Source: Actinokineospora iranica (GTDB taxonomy: Bacteria; Actinomycetota; Actinomycetes; Mycobacteriales; Pseudonocardiaceae). Taken from it: a stretch of DNA of 64,000 bases. Location of the stretch: positions 1 through 64,000 of the forward strand of contig NZ_FMZZ01000017.1 in NCBI RefSeq assembly GCF_900101685.1. Direction: 5' to 3'. Numbering within the stretch: the first letter of the stretch is position 1; the number at the start of each line of letters is the position of its first letter. Positions 43,134 through 52,172 of the stretch are shown here, one piece after another. The position numbers and the translations under genes are program-made. The notes beneath the pieces are model-generated. The model was not told the origin of the DNA. It did not search any database and saw nothing but the letters and a program-made list of their open reading frames with translations.

Positions 43134-44245
43134 AGATCGTGCACGTGTCCCAACCGGTCGACGCGGGCGTCGCGGCGGTGGTCTTGGCACTTGCCGTGGA
43201 CCAACGGGCGCGGGGGTGGCAGGTGGACATCGTCTGCCCGCCTTCGGGCTGGCTGGTCGACCGGGCGCGCGAGTGCGGGCTGCGGACGCACCCCTGGCGG
43301 GCGGGCAGGCAGCCCGGGGTCCGGTCGGTGGCCGAGACGGCGAGCCTGCGGGCGCTGCTCCGGCGGCTCGGGCCCGACGTGGTGCACCTGCACAGCTCCA
43401 AGGCCGGACTCGCGGGCAGGCTCGCGCTGCGCGGGCGGACGCCGACGATCTTCCAGCCGCACATGTGGTCGTTCCAGTCGCTGCGGGGACCGCTGCGGCG
43501 GCTCTGCCTGGGCTGGGAGAAGGCCGCTTCCCGCTGGACGCACCAGCTGGTGTGCGTCAGCGACGACGAACTCGCCGCCGGTCGGGCCGCCGGGGTGAGC
43601 GCACCCGCCGAGGTGGTGTGCAACGGCGTGGACACCGACCGGCTGCGGCCAGCCGACCGAGCCGCCGCGCGCGGGCGGCTCGGGCTGCCCGAGGACGCGC
43701 CGCTGGCGGTGTGCGTGGGCAGGCTGGCCCAGTTCAAGGGCCAGGACCAGTTGCTGACCGCGTGGCCGTCCGTCCTGGCCGCTGTCCCGCACGCCCGCGT
43801 CGTGATCGTCGGCGACGGCCCGATGGGGCCGGTCTGGCGCGCCGAACACCCGGTGGCCCGGGACGATTCGGTGCTCTGGTGGGGGCACGGCGACGCGGCA
43901 GCCGAGTTCTACGCCGCCGCGGACGTCGTGGTGCTCCCCTCCCGCGCGGAAGGCATGGCCCTGGTTCCGTTGGAGGCCATGGCCTGCGGCCGCCCGGTCG
44001 TCGCCTTCGACGTGGGCGGGGTGCGCCAGAGCGTCGGCGACGCGGGCGCGGTCGTGTCCCCCGGCGACACCCTCGCCCTGGCGGCCGCGGTCGCGGCCCG
44101 GCTCGCCGACCCCGAACTCGCCGCGGCCGAAGGCTCCCGTGGCCGCCGCCGCGCGGTGGACCTGTTCGACCAGAGCCGCGTCGGCGACCAGTTCGCCCTG
44201 CTGGTCGACAAACTCGTCGGCGACCAGCCGTCCGAGCCCACCTGA
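43130..44245 (+). CDS. Glycosyltransferase family 4
   Basis: The 371-residue protein starts at GTG 43130 (GTGA overlap). It contains MKIVHVSQPVDAGVA-like N-terminal acceptor motifs, PDVVHLHSSKAGLAGRLA, CNGVDTDRLRP, VGRLAQFKGQDQLL and the donor site RAEGMALVPLEAMACGRPVV with the E-x7-E signature. It is a retaining GT-B enzyme acting in the cytoplasm on the lipid-linked unit. It is followed after 16 bases by another glycosyltransferase with its own ribosome site. Confidence 0.92.
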   Translation: MKIVHVSQPVDAGVAAVVLALAVDQRARGWQVDIVCPPSGWLVDRARECGLRTHPWRAGRQPGVRSVAETASLRALLRRLGPDVVHLHSSKAGLAGRLALRGRTPTIFQPHMWSFQSLRGPLRRLCLGWEKAASRWTHQLVCVSDDELAAGRAAGVSAPAEVVCNGVDTDRLRPADRAAARGRLGLPEDAPLAVCVGRLAQFKGQDQLLTAWPSVLAAVPHARVVIVGDGPMGPVWRAEHPVARDDSVLWWGHGDAAAEFYAAADVVVLPSRAEGMALVPLEAMACGRPVVAFDVGGVRQSVGDAGAVVSPGDTLALAAAVAARLADPELAAAEGSRGRRRAVDLFDQSRVGDQFALLVDKLVGDQPSEPT

Positions 44246-44261
44246 CCGACAAGGAGTTCCC

Positions 44262-45377
44262 ATGCCGCACAAGCCACGGGTCGCGTACCTGCTCACCCAG
44301 GACCGCGGCGGGCCGGTGGACGTGACGGTGCGGCTGGCCGGGGCGCTGCTCGCGGCCGGGGACGCCGAGGTGCGGGTGTTCGGGCCGACGCCCGCGCGGG
44401 ACGCGGCGGCGCTGGACGGCCACCACGAGCGCCTTTCCGTGCCCCGCAAGGGAGACCTCGGCGCGACTCGGCGGGCCAGGGCAGCGCTGCGCGCGTGGCG
44501 GCCGGACATCGTGCACGCCCAGGACCGGCGCGCCGGGCTGGTCAGCGCGGGCCTGCACCTGCTGCGCCACGGTCCCCGGGCGGTGGTCCACACCTATCAC
44601 GGCGTGCCCGACGACGTCGGCGAGGCGTGGTTCCGGGGCGGCCCGGCGGCGGGGCCGTCGCGGTACACCAAGTTCGTGCTGGCCGCGGACGCGGCGGTCG
44701 CGCGGGCGGTCAGCCGCACGGTCGTGCCCGCGTCCGCGATGGGCCGATTCCTGCGCGAGCGGCTGCGGGTCCCCGGGAAACGGTTGGCGCACATCGACAA
44801 CTGCGTCGAACTGCCCCCATGCCACCCGCCCGCCGGGCCGGTCCGGCACCTGGTGTTCGTGGGCCTGTTGGTGGAGCGCAAGGGAATCCTGCACCTGCTG
44901 CGGGCGCTGGCGACCCCGGGTCTCCTGCCGCCCGACGCGACACTCACCGTCGTCGGCGACGGACCGCAGCGCGCGCGGGCAGAAGAACTGGCCGCGCGGG
45001 CGCCGCTGGCCGGGCGCGTCCGGTTCCTCGGCTTCCGCACCGACGTCGCCGCCCTGCTGCGACAGGCGGACGCCTTCGTCCTCGCGTCCACAATGGAGCA
45101 GCAACCGCTGGCCGTGGCCGAGGCGATGGCGGCGGGCAAACCGGTGCTGGCCACCGACACCGGCGGCGTCGCCGACATGCTCGCCGTCGACGGCGCCGCC
45201 CGCTACCTCGCCGCCCCCGGGGACGTCGCCGACCTCGCGACCCACCTGCGCGCCCTCTTCGCCGACCCGGACCCGGCGACGACCGGTCGACTGCTCGCCG
45301 AGCACGCCCGGGCCCGGTTCAGCCCCGAGGTCTGCGCCCGACGGCACCTGGCGCTGTACCGCGATCTTCTCGGCTGA
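44262..45377 (+). CDS. Glycosyltransferase family 4
   Basis: ATG 44262 is preceded by AAGGAG at five bases. The 371-residue GT-B protein has PDIVHAQDRRAGLVSAG, VVHTYHGVPDDVG, LVFVGLLVERKGILHLLRAL and the donor-site segment EQQPLAVAEAMAAGKPVLAT. It is the last gene of the plus-strand polysaccharide operon, its stop being 18 bases from the stop of the convergent GHL gene. The sugar transferred cannot be told from sequence. Confidence 0.91.
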   Translation: MPHKPRVAYLLTQDRGGPVDVTVRLAGALLAAGDAEVRVFGPTPARDAAALDGHHERLSVPRKGDLGATRRARAALRAWRPDIVHAQDRRAGLVSAGLHLLRHGPRAVVHTYHGVPDDVGEAWFRGGPAAGPSRYTKFVLAADAAVARAVSRTVVPASAMGRFLRERLRVPGKRLAHIDNCVELPPCHPPAGPVRHLVFVGLLVERKGILHLLRALATPGLLPPDATLTVVGDGPQRARAEELAARAPLAGRVRFLGFRTDVAALLRQADAFVLASTMEQQPLAVAEAMAAGKPVLATDTGGVADMLAVDGAARYLAAPGDVADLATHLRALFADPDPATTGRLLAEHARARFSPEVCARRHLALYRDLLG

Positions 45378-45395
45378 CTCGGCTTACGTTCAGGG

Positions 45396-46637
45396 TCACG
45401 GCGCTGGCGGCGGCTCGACCAGGACGACGCCATCCGCACCCGGGAGTTCCACAGTGGACACCGGTTCGCCGTCCAGGGTGATCAGGCCCTCTGGTGGGGT
45501 GAGGATGGCGGTGACACCGGTGGGGTTGACCGCGACCCACCCGTTGTCGAAGGCCCGCGTCCAGACGCCGGACGGCTCCCGGATGGCGACATCGATGGCA
45601 GAGCCGAGGCCGGACTGCTGCAACGGCGACCACTCCGGCTGGTGGTAGTCCACTGTGGTCGCCGGGGTCCAGCAGGTCATCGGGCCCGCCAGCAGGGCGG
45701 CGCTGGCGTACCCGGCGCGTTCGTCGCGGCCGCCCTTCACCCGGGTCACCAGCAGCAGCCAGGACTCCCCCAGCGCCGCCTGCGCGCGCAACTCCTTCCA
45801 TTCGTTGCCGCGGAAGGTGAGCAGCTCGCCGTTGCCGCCCTCGTCGCGGAAGCCGAAGTTCTCCTCCATCGCGCCGCCGTAGCGGGAGTGCGCGGTCCAC
45901 CGGCCGGGGTTGAGGTGGGACTCGGACACGTTGGGCACCAGGATCTTCCCGGCCTTCTCCAGCGCCTCGCCCGCGGCCAGCAGCAGGCCGTCGAGTCCGT
46001 CGCGTAGCAGGCGATCGGTCTCGTTGAAGGACCCGGTGCCGTGCAGGATCGCGGCCGAGTAGTGCCGCAGGGTGTTGAAGTCGTTGTCGGCGAGCACCCC
46101 GTCCCAGCCCTGCGCCACCACCTCGGCGGCGACGGCGTTGGCCCAGGCCTGCTGGTAGGCGACGTCCCACACGGCCATCTGCCAGTGCTTGGGGTAGCCG
46201 TTCCACTCGATGCGCCTGGCCTCGGTGTCCACCGCGAACCACTCCGGGTGCTCCCGCTGCGCGGCGTTGTAGCCGATCCCGCTGGGCAGCCACTGCGCGT
46301 CGGCGTCGCCCTCCACCGCGCCCGGGTAGTTGCGCGTGCTGGAGAAGTCCTTGTAGACGAGCACCTTGATCCGCGGGTTGAGTTCGTGCAGCCGTTTCAT
46401 CGCGGGGATTTCCTGCGCGTTGAGGACCACGACCCGGTAGCGCTGGGCCGCGTCCACCAACTCGGGCTCGGTCGGCGAGTCGCCGATGGCGTACCACCAC
46501 GCGCACGGGGCGCTCGGCTTGGGCGGCTCGGGCGGCGAAGCGGCGCCGACGGTGCCGCTCGCGCACGCGGTCTGGACGACCAGGACGGCGGCGACAGTGA
46601 GGCGCAGCGCCCGCCGCAAACCCGCGGGAAGTCTCAT
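45396..46637 (-). CDS. Secreted GHL-type putative glycoside hydrolase (lipoprotein-like)
   Basis: ATG 46637 overlaps the stop of the sugar transferase gene. The 413-residue product has a signal peptide ending TVAAVLVVQTACAS, consistent with a lipobox (TAC). It then follows the GHL/putative glycoside hydrolase pattern: WYAIGDSPTEPELVDAAQ, RIKVLVYKDFSSTRN, MAVWDVAYQQAWANAVAAEV, GWDGVLADNDFN and ALAGPMTCW-like C-terminal strands. Acids in DND and MEENFG could be catalytic. It may trim or release the polymer at the cell surface. Confidence 0.84.
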   Translation of the reverse strand: MRLPAGLRRALRLTVAAVLVVQTACASGTVGAASPPEPPKPSAPCAWWYAIGDSPTEPELVDAAQRYRVVVLNAQEIPAMKRLHELNPRIKVLVYKDFSSTRNYPGAVEGDADAQWLPSGIGYNAAQREHPEWFAVDTEARRIEWNGYPKHWQMAVWDVAYQQAWANAVAAEVVAQGWDGVLADNDFNTLRHYSAAILHGTGSFNETDRLLRDGLDGLLLAAGEALEKAGKILVPNVSESHLNPGRWTAHSRYGGAMEENFGFRDEGGNGELLTFRGNEWKELRAQAALGESWLLLVTRVKGGRDERAGYASAALLAGPMTCWTPATTVDYHQPEWSPLQQSGLGSAIDVAIREPSGVWTRAFDNGWVAVNPTGVTAILTPPEGLITLDGEPVSTVELPGADGVVLVEPPPAP

Positions 46638-48070
46638 GGGCGGACCCGGCGAAGCAGCTCTCCCACGGTGAGGAACAGGATCTTCGCGTCCAGCCAGAGC
46701 GACCAGTTCGCGATGTAGTAGTTGTCGTAGCGGGACCGGTCGGCGATCGAGGTGTCGCCGCGCAGGCCGTGCACCTGGGCCAGGCCGGTGAGGCCGGTGG
46801 GCACCCGGTGCCGCGCCCAGTACAGCTCGTGGATCGCCGAGAACTTCCGCACGAAGCCCGGCCGCTCCGGGCGGGGCCCGACGAAGGACATGTCGCCGCG
46901 CACGATGTTCCACAGCTGCGGCAGCTCGTCCAGCGAGGTGCGGCGCAGGAACCGGCCCACCGGGCCGACCCGGGCGTCGCCCTCCATCGACCACTTGGTC
47001 TGCGAGTCGTCCTCCTTGCCGGGGCGGACGCTGCGCAGCTTGTAGAGCACGAACGTCCGGTCGTCCATGCCGACCCTGGTCTGCTGGAAGAACATCGGGC
47101 GGCCGCTTTCCAGCAGCACAGCCAGGGCGCACAGCGCGATCACCGGCGACAGCGCGACCAGGGCGACGGAGGCGAGCACGACGTCCATGCCGCGCTTGAT
47201 CCACCAACTCGGCCTGCTGGTGGGCGCGGTCCGCAGCCGCACCAGCGGGTAGCTGCGCAGCCGGTCGATGTCGGGACCGTCCTGGTAGAGCTCGTACATC
47301 CGGGGCACGACCAGGGTGGTGCAGCCGTGCCGGTGCGCGGTGACCGCCGCGGCGACCACCGGGGAGTCGCGGGCGTGGGAGAACGCGAGCACCACCGTGC
47401 CCACCCGCAAGCGCTTGATCGCGTGCGCCAGGTCGTCTTCGAGCAGGTCGACGGGCAGGGACACCGGGTCGCGCACCGGCTCGGGGTCGATGAACCCGAC
47501 CGGGCGCAGGCCGAACTCCGGGTGCGCCAGCATGGAGCCCGCGAGATCGATGCCGACCTTGCCCGCGCCGACGACGATCGAGCGGTCGCAGCGGCCCAGC
47601 CTGCGGCGCGCCCAGCGCCCGAAGGTGAACACGCAGATTCGCGCTGGCTCGTCCACCAGGGCGAACAGCAGCACCGCCCACTGCGCGGGCGAGCCGGTGC
47701 CGTCGCCGTGTCCGCTGACCAGGATCACCAGGGTGACCAGGCCGAAGGCGATGGCGGTCGCGCTGACCGAGCGGGGCAGGTCGTGCAGCCAGGACAGCCA
47801 CAGGCGCCTGCGGTAGAGCCTGCCGCTGGCTCGCGCGCCCACCAGGACCGCGCCAACCACGACCGTCCACTCCAGACTCAGCGCCAGCGTCCGCGCGGCC
47901 ACCGTCAGGGCGACCAGGTCGACCGCGACGAGCAGCACCGCCACGGCGTTGACCCGGGCGAGCATCGCGTCCAGCCAGGACCCGTCCGGCGACCTCTCCC
48001 GCAGCCGGGCCCGCCGCCGCGCCAGCGCGGGCGGGGACTCGGCGGCCGCGGCGGTATCGATGCCGATCAT
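46634..48070 (-). CDS. Priming polyprenyl-phosphate sugar transferase
   Basis: The 478-residue protein has four N-terminal membrane helices, a central Rossmann-like CoA/nucleotide domain (SIVVGAGKVGIDLAGSMLA), a fifth helix (KRGMDVVLASVALVALSPV) and the catalytic PNPT domain: QQTRVGMDDRTFVLYKLRSV, RRTSLDELPQLWNIVRGDMS, VGPRPERPGFV, and VPTGLTGLAQVHGLRGDTS. Such enzymes attach the first sugar phosphate to undecaprenyl phosphate. It is thus the likely first step of the neighbouring assembly pathway, although it lies on the opposite strand with the GHL gene. Confidence 0.93.
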   Translation of the reverse strand: MIGIDTAAAAESPPALARRRARLRERSPDGSWLDAMLARVNAVAVLLVAVDLVALTVAARTLALSLEWTVVVGAVLVGARASGRLYRRRLWLSWLHDLPRSVSATAIAFGLVTLVILVSGHGDGTGSPAQWAVLLFALVDEPARICVFTFGRWARRRLGRCDRSIVVGAGKVGIDLAGSMLAHPEFGLRPVGFIDPEPVRDPVSLPVDLLEDDLAHAIKRLRVGTVVLAFSHARDSPVVAAAVTAHRHGCTTLVVPRMYELYQDGPDIDRLRSYPLVRLRTAPTSRPSWWIKRGMDVVLASVALVALSPVIALCALAVLLESGRPMFFQQTRVGMDDRTFVLYKLRSVRPGKEDDSQTKWSMEGDARVGPVGRFLRRTSLDELPQLWNIVRGDMSFVGPRPERPGFVRKFSAIHELYWARHRVPTGLTGLAQVHGLRGDTSIADRSRYDNYYIANWSLWLDAKILFLTVGELLRRVRP

Positions 48071-48681
48071 CGCGCGCCACCTCGATCAGCCAAGCCCGGC
48101 GCCGGGTGCGCGCATGGCCTCGGCCGTCCTGGTGGAGTCACGCCTTTACCACGACACGGCCACGACATTGCGCGACGTCCTTTCGTTCGCTGGCCCGCGA
48201 AAATCCCCGATGCGGCGTCCGTTCGCCGACTGCCGGGGCACGCATGGGTTTCTCGACATGACGAACGCCAATGACGCGCCCGGGCATCAGACTATGCCGC
48301 GGCCGGAAGCGGGGATGACACCGGGACAATCGCCCACATCGACCTCCCTTGACGATCAAGCGCCACGGCACGCCCGATCATATCGAGGCAGCCGAATCCC
48401 AGCCCGCCGAAGGACACCACTCCTTCGGATACACCCGATGAGGTAGTAATCCAGGAAAGATCGGCCGACAACACCCCTCCCATCCGCACCGCACCGCACC
48501 GTCCTACCCGGACTTCACCTATTCGAGTGATCCACTTTCAGCGTTCCGTGATCATTGGCTCCGCGCGGAAATCACACCCACGCGGGATCACCGTAAAGAA
48601 ACCCGGACAACCTGCCGAAGAGTTGCTGACGAGCAGGCCGAGAAATCGGGACGCCACGCCAGTGGAGGAATGTGAGGGCCT
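48071..48681. promoter_or_regulatory. Divergent promoter region, sugar transferase / GT2
   Basis: The 611-base spacer separates two divergent genes. Codon bias disappears and GC falls between about 48160 and 48660. No hairpin or operator could be recognised with confidence; a short (GCACC) triplet run near 48486 is the only repeat. No supported gene lies in it. Confidence 0.45.
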
Positions 48682-49527
48682 ATGCCGCTCGACAAGACTG
48701 TGCTGTCGGAACCGCCGGGGGTGACGGACACGCGCGCGAGCGCGGTGCCACGCGCCCGGCGGCCGAGCGAGACCGGCGGCACCGCGCACGTGGTCCTGCC
48801 CGCCTACAACGAGGAGGACTCGCTGCCGCCGCTGCTGCTGCGGCTCGCCGAGGTGGCGCGCGTCGAGAAGATCACCGCGTGGGTCGTCGACGACGGCTCA
48901 GCCGACGGCACCGCGCGCGTCGCCGCCGCTGGCGCCCCCGGCCTCGACGTCCGGCTCATCCGGCACCCGGTGAACCTCGGCCTCGGGCAGGCGGTGCAGT
49001 CCGGCCTGCGGGCGGTGCTGGAGGCCGCGGCGGCCGACGACATCGTGGTGGTCATGGACGCCGACGACACCCACGACCCCAGCCTGATCACCGCGCTGCG
49101 CGCGCGGATCGCCGCGGGCGCGGACGTCGCCATCTGCTCCCGGTTCGTCGACGGGGGCGACGACCGAACCGCGCCGCCGGTGCGCAGGCTGCTCTCCCGG
49201 GGCGCGGCGCTGCTGTTCCACCGGGCCCTGCGGGTCGAGGGCGTGCGCGACTTCACCAGCGGCTTCCGCGCGTACCGGGTCAGCCTGCTCGCCCGGGCGA
49301 GCAAGCACTGGGGCGAGCGGCTGATCGAGGAACAGGGCTTCGCCTGCATGGTGGAGCTGCTGCTCAAGCTGCGCCACTGCGACCCGGTGATCACGGAGGT
49401 CCCGCTGCTGCTGCGCTACGACCGCAAACAGGGCGCGAGCAAGCTGCGGCTGCGCCGCACGATCACCCAGTACGTCAAGCTCCTGGTGCGCGACCGCCTC
49501 GCGCCCGCCCCGTACTGGACGCTGTGA
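48682..49527 (+). CDS. Glycosyltransferase family 2 (dolichol-phosphate-sugar synthase-like)
   Basis: ATG 48682 starts a 281-residue GT-A protein: VVLPAYNEEDSLPPLLLRL, VVDDGSADGT, MDADDTHDP (metal-binding DxD), and DFTSGFRAYR, the pattern of polyprenyl-phosphate-mannose/glucose synthases. No C-terminal membrane helices are present. It probably makes the polyprenyl-phosphate sugar used by the GT87-type enzyme of the locus, which is an inference from family roles. It is followed by the flavoprotein gene after 7 bases. Confidence 0.9.
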   Translation: MPLDKTVLSEPPGVTDTRASAVPRARRPSETGGTAHVVLPAYNEEDSLPPLLLRLAEVARVEKITAWVVDDGSADGTARVAAAGAPGLDVRLIRHPVNLGLGQAVQSGLRAVLEAAAADDIVVVMDADDTHDPSLITALRARIAAGADVAICSRFVDGGDDRTAPPVRRLLSRGAALLFHRALRVEGVRDFTSGFRAYRVSLLARASKHWGERLIEEQGFACMVELLLKLRHCDPVITEVPLLLRYDRKQGASKLRLRRTITQYVKLLVRDRLAPAPYWTL

Positions 49528-49534
49528 GCGGCTG

Positions 49535-50857
49535 GTGGACGCCACGAATCAGGTGACGGTCATCGGCGGGGGAATCTGCGGGCTCGCGGTGGCGCACCGG
49601 CTCGGCCGCGCCGGGGTGCGGGTGACGCTGCTGGAAAGCAGCGACCAGCTCGGCGGCCTCGGCACGTTCTTCCCCATGGGAGACCGGTGGGTCGAGCGGT
49701 TCTACCACTGCGTGATGCCCTCGGACACCCACCTGCTCCGACTGCTCGGCGAGCTGGACCCCGGCCAGGACGTCGCCTGGCGGAACACCCGGATGGGCAT
49801 GATCGTCGACGGCGCCCGGTACCCGTTCAACACCGCCCGCGACCTGCTGCGGTTCGCACCGCTGCCGCTGCCGCACCGCGTCCGCCTCGGCGTGGCGTCG
49901 CTGCTGCTGCGCAGACTCGGCCGGGGCAAAGACCTCGACAACATCCGCACCGAGGACTGGCTGCGCGGCCTGTACGGCGACACCGTGTGGGAACGCCTGC
50001 TGGCCCCGATGTTCGGCTCGAAGTTCGGACCGTCCTGCGGGGACGTGCCTGCGCTGTACCTGTGGCAGCGCCTGGGCCGGGAGAGCAACGTCGCCACCCG
50101 CGGCTACCCGGTCGGCGGCTACAAGACCGTCATCGACCGCCTCCAAGCCTCCATCGAGGCCACCGGCGGCACGGTTCGCGTCAACACCCCCGTGCTCGCC
50201 CTGCGCCACACCGGAACAGGCATGGAAATAGCCCTGCCGAACGGCGAGACCATCGAGACCGACCGCGTGGTCTCCACCGTGCCACTCCCGCTACTGCGCA
50301 CCCTGGCCGACGACGACCTGTCCGCCCGCCTCCCCACCACGCAGCTGACCTACCAGGGCGTCGTGAACGCCCTGTTCTTCCTGCGCAGGCCCCTTTCCGG
50401 CCAATACTGGGCCCCGGTCCTGCACTCGAACACCGAGTTCGACGGCGTAGTGGAAATGTCCGCCCTATCCGGCCCGGAAACCTACGGCGGCAGACACCTG
50501 GCCTACGCCATGCGCTACACCGACCGAGAATCCCCCCTATACCGAGAAGACGAGTCGACCATCGCCCAACGCTGGACAAACCAGCTCCTGCGCCTCTACG
50601 CCGATCTCCCACTGACCACAGAGGACATAGTGGAGGTCAGAATCTTCAAGGCCCCCTTCGTGGAACCGGTGTACCCCTTGGGCTACCTGACCCAACGCCC
50701 CGCGATCGAAGTCCCCAACACCCCACTGCTACTGGCCACCACCGCCCACGTCTACCCGGAAGTCACCAGCTGGAATTCCAGCGTAGGCCTAGCCGAACGC
50801 GTGGCGATCACACTGCTGACAAGCATGAACCACACCCCCACCACAACAAAAACCTGA
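49535..50857 (+). CDS. FAD-dependent oxidoreductase, UDP-galactopyranose-mutase/protoporphyrinogen-oxidase-like
   Basis: A GTG start at 49535 gives 440 residues. The N terminus VTVIGGGICGLAVAHRLGRA is the FAD-binding GxGxxG fold, followed by GGLGTFF, and the C terminus has TTAHVYPEVTSWNSSVGLAE, as in amine-oxidase-type proteins. PLYREDESTIAQRW and PVYPLGYLTQRP are shared with sugar-modifying members of this group found in polysaccharide clusters. It may isomerise or oxidise a sugar nucleotide or lipid carrier. It follows the GT2 gene closely. Confidence 0.82.
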   Translation: MDATNQVTVIGGGICGLAVAHRLGRAGVRVTLLESSDQLGGLGTFFPMGDRWVERFYHCVMPSDTHLLRLLGELDPGQDVAWRNTRMGMIVDGARYPFNTARDLLRFAPLPLPHRVRLGVASLLLRRLGRGKDLDNIRTEDWLRGLYGDTVWERLLAPMFGSKFGPSCGDVPALYLWQRLGRESNVATRGYPVGGYKTVIDRLQASIEATGGTVRVNTPVLALRHTGTGMEIALPNGETIETDRVVSTVPLPLLRTLADDDLSARLPTTQLTYQGVVNALFFLRRPLSGQYWAPVLHSNTEFDGVVEMSALSGPETYGGRHLAYAMRYTDRESPLYREDESTIAQRWTNQLLRLYADLPLTTEDIVEVRIFKAPFVEPVYPLGYLTQRPAIEVPNTPLLLATTAHVYPEVTSWNSSVGLAERVAITLLTSMNHTPTTTKT

Positions 50858-51007
50858 CCCGCCCCACCTTGCCCTTGCCAACCGCGAGATGAAATACAGC
50901 AAGGAGCACACCCGAGCACCTGCCAGGCCGCACTGCCCCTGCCCGGTGCTCGATGGGGCGCAGGAGGGCACCCGACCCCCTGCCAACCGGCACCAGCGCC
51001 CGCCCAG
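50858..51007. repeat. Dispersed intergenic repeat, copy 2
   Basis: After the flavoprotein stop, the motif GTGCTCGATGGGGCGCAGGAG begins near 50945 (here shown as GTGCTCGATGGGGCGCAGGA) and is followed by GGGCACCC. It shares the TGCTCGATGGGG core with copies at 4144, 51008 and 53773. No gene is seen in this stretch. Confidence 0.65.
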
Positions 51008-51156
51008 TGCTCGATGGGGTGGAGTGGTTTCTTTGGGGGAGAAGGAAGATCCCTGAACTCGCCGTGGTCTTGGGGCCGAAGGCACCCCACCCGTCTTTCC
51101 CACGACGGGATCTTCCTTCGTAGGGGCCCCAAAGAAACCACTCCACCCATCGAGCA
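51008..51156. repeat. 149-base imperfect palindrome, dispersed repeat copy 3
   Basis: The left arm from 51008 starts TGCTCGATGGGGTGGAGTGG and continues into TTTCTTTGGGG; the right arm 51127-51156 is its complement apart from one missing C. Inside, GAAGGAAGATCCC (51041-51053) pairs with GGGATCTTCCTTC (51108-51119). The element lies between convergent genes and could act as a strong bidirectional terminator. Its outer arms use the same core as the other copies. Confidence 0.85.
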
Positions 51157-51196
51157 ACCCAACACAGCCAACCAGCGAGCAGACAGACCCGCCAAC

Positions 51197-52120
51197 TCAC
51201 CCCCCAGGCGAGTAATGCTTCGGAGACCCCCGCTCACCCACCGGCGGCAGATTACGAAGCGGAGTCTCCACCAACGGCGCGTCAGCGGCCAAGGCCCCCC
51301 GCGCCCGCCGCCACCCAGCCCGCGCCCGGGGATGATAACGCCGCTCAAACGGCACCACCCGAAAAACACCCCCGATCATCCGCCCGACCAGCCAATGCAA
51401 CCGAGCGTCGAACGAAGACCAGGAATACCCAAGCCGATCCCGAACCACCGGGTCGTACATCCCCACCGTGAGCCACAGAAACCCCCGCCCCACCAGCACC
51501 CGCGAAACCCGCCACACCCCATCAGGCACCCACCGCACCGGTTTGGCCAGCCCCCGCAGATCCAACACAGCCCGCGTGGCCTTGTTGTCCTCCAACACCT
51601 CTGCGCACATACGCTCCCAGTACGCCTGAAACTCCGCCCAAGACCCCGGCACCGACCGCATACTCATCCCATAAAGCCGATACCACTGCACGTGCTCGTC
51701 AAACAACCGTCGCCGATCGGCTTCCGTCAGCCCGCCCATAAAATGCTCCGCCACCCGCAGAACCCCGACGAAGAACGTGGCATGGGCCCAGTAAAAAGTG
51801 TCCGGGTCAAGCGCGTGATACCGCCGACCGCGCGAGTCCACCCCTTTGATCGTCTCGTGGTACCCGCGAACCTGCCGCGCCGTCTCCACCGCCCGGGGGC
51901 CGTCGTACACGACGCCGCCGATCGGATAGAGCGAACGGAACAGCCGCTGCCAGCGCTCCTCGAAGAACCGTGAGTGCTCCTCGACGCCCGCGCCCAGCCC
52001 CGGGTGCATGTTCTGCATGGACCCCGCCCACAGCGCGGTCAGCATCCCCCGCCAGTCGCCGAAGTACTTCCAGGTCAGCGAGTCGGGCCCGAGCGGGGTC
52101 GGCTCATCGGTTCGCGACAT
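51197..52120 (-). CDS. DUF2236 oxygenase-like protein (MpaB family)
   Basis: The 307-residue protein has the DUF2236 pattern: PDSLTWKYFGDWRGMLTALW, a helical core with HATFFVGVLRVAEHFMGGLT, RLYGMSMRSVPGSWAEFQAYW and a basic C-terminal part. Family members related to MpaB' and to latex-clearing proteins are oxygenases or heme-binding proteins of unclear substrate. It is divergent from the TetR gene with a palindrome between, and a second DUF2236 gene lies at 54010. Confidence 0.88.
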   Translation of the reverse strand: MSRTDEPTPLGPDSLTWKYFGDWRGMLTALWAGSMQNMHPGLGAGVEEHSRFFEERWQRLFRSLYPIGGVVYDGPRAVETARQVRGYHETIKGVDSRGRRYHALDPDTFYWAHATFFVGVLRVAEHFMGGLTEADRRRLFDEHVQWYRLYGMSMRSVPGSWAEFQAYWERMCAEVLEDNKATRAVLDLRGLAKPVRWVPDGVWRVSRVLVGRGFLWLTVGMYDPVVRDRLGYSWSSFDARLHWLVGRMIGGVFRVVPFERRYHPRARAGWRRARGALAADAPLVETPLRNLPPVGERGSPKHYSPGG

Positions 52121-52146
52121 ATGCGGGCTCCATCCACCGGAAATAA

Positions 52147-52166
52147 CTGACTACGGCCGTTGTCAG
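52147..52166. promoter_or_regulatory. TetR operator palindrome
   Basis: CTGACTACGGCCGTTGTCAG is a 20-base palindrome with one mismatched pair (positions 6 and 15). It sits 26 bases from the DUF2236 start and 7 bases before the TetR start, where a repressor would block both promoters. It fits control of both genes by the adjacent TetR protein; direct binding is not shown. Confidence 0.75.
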
Positions 52167-52172
52167 ATTAGG

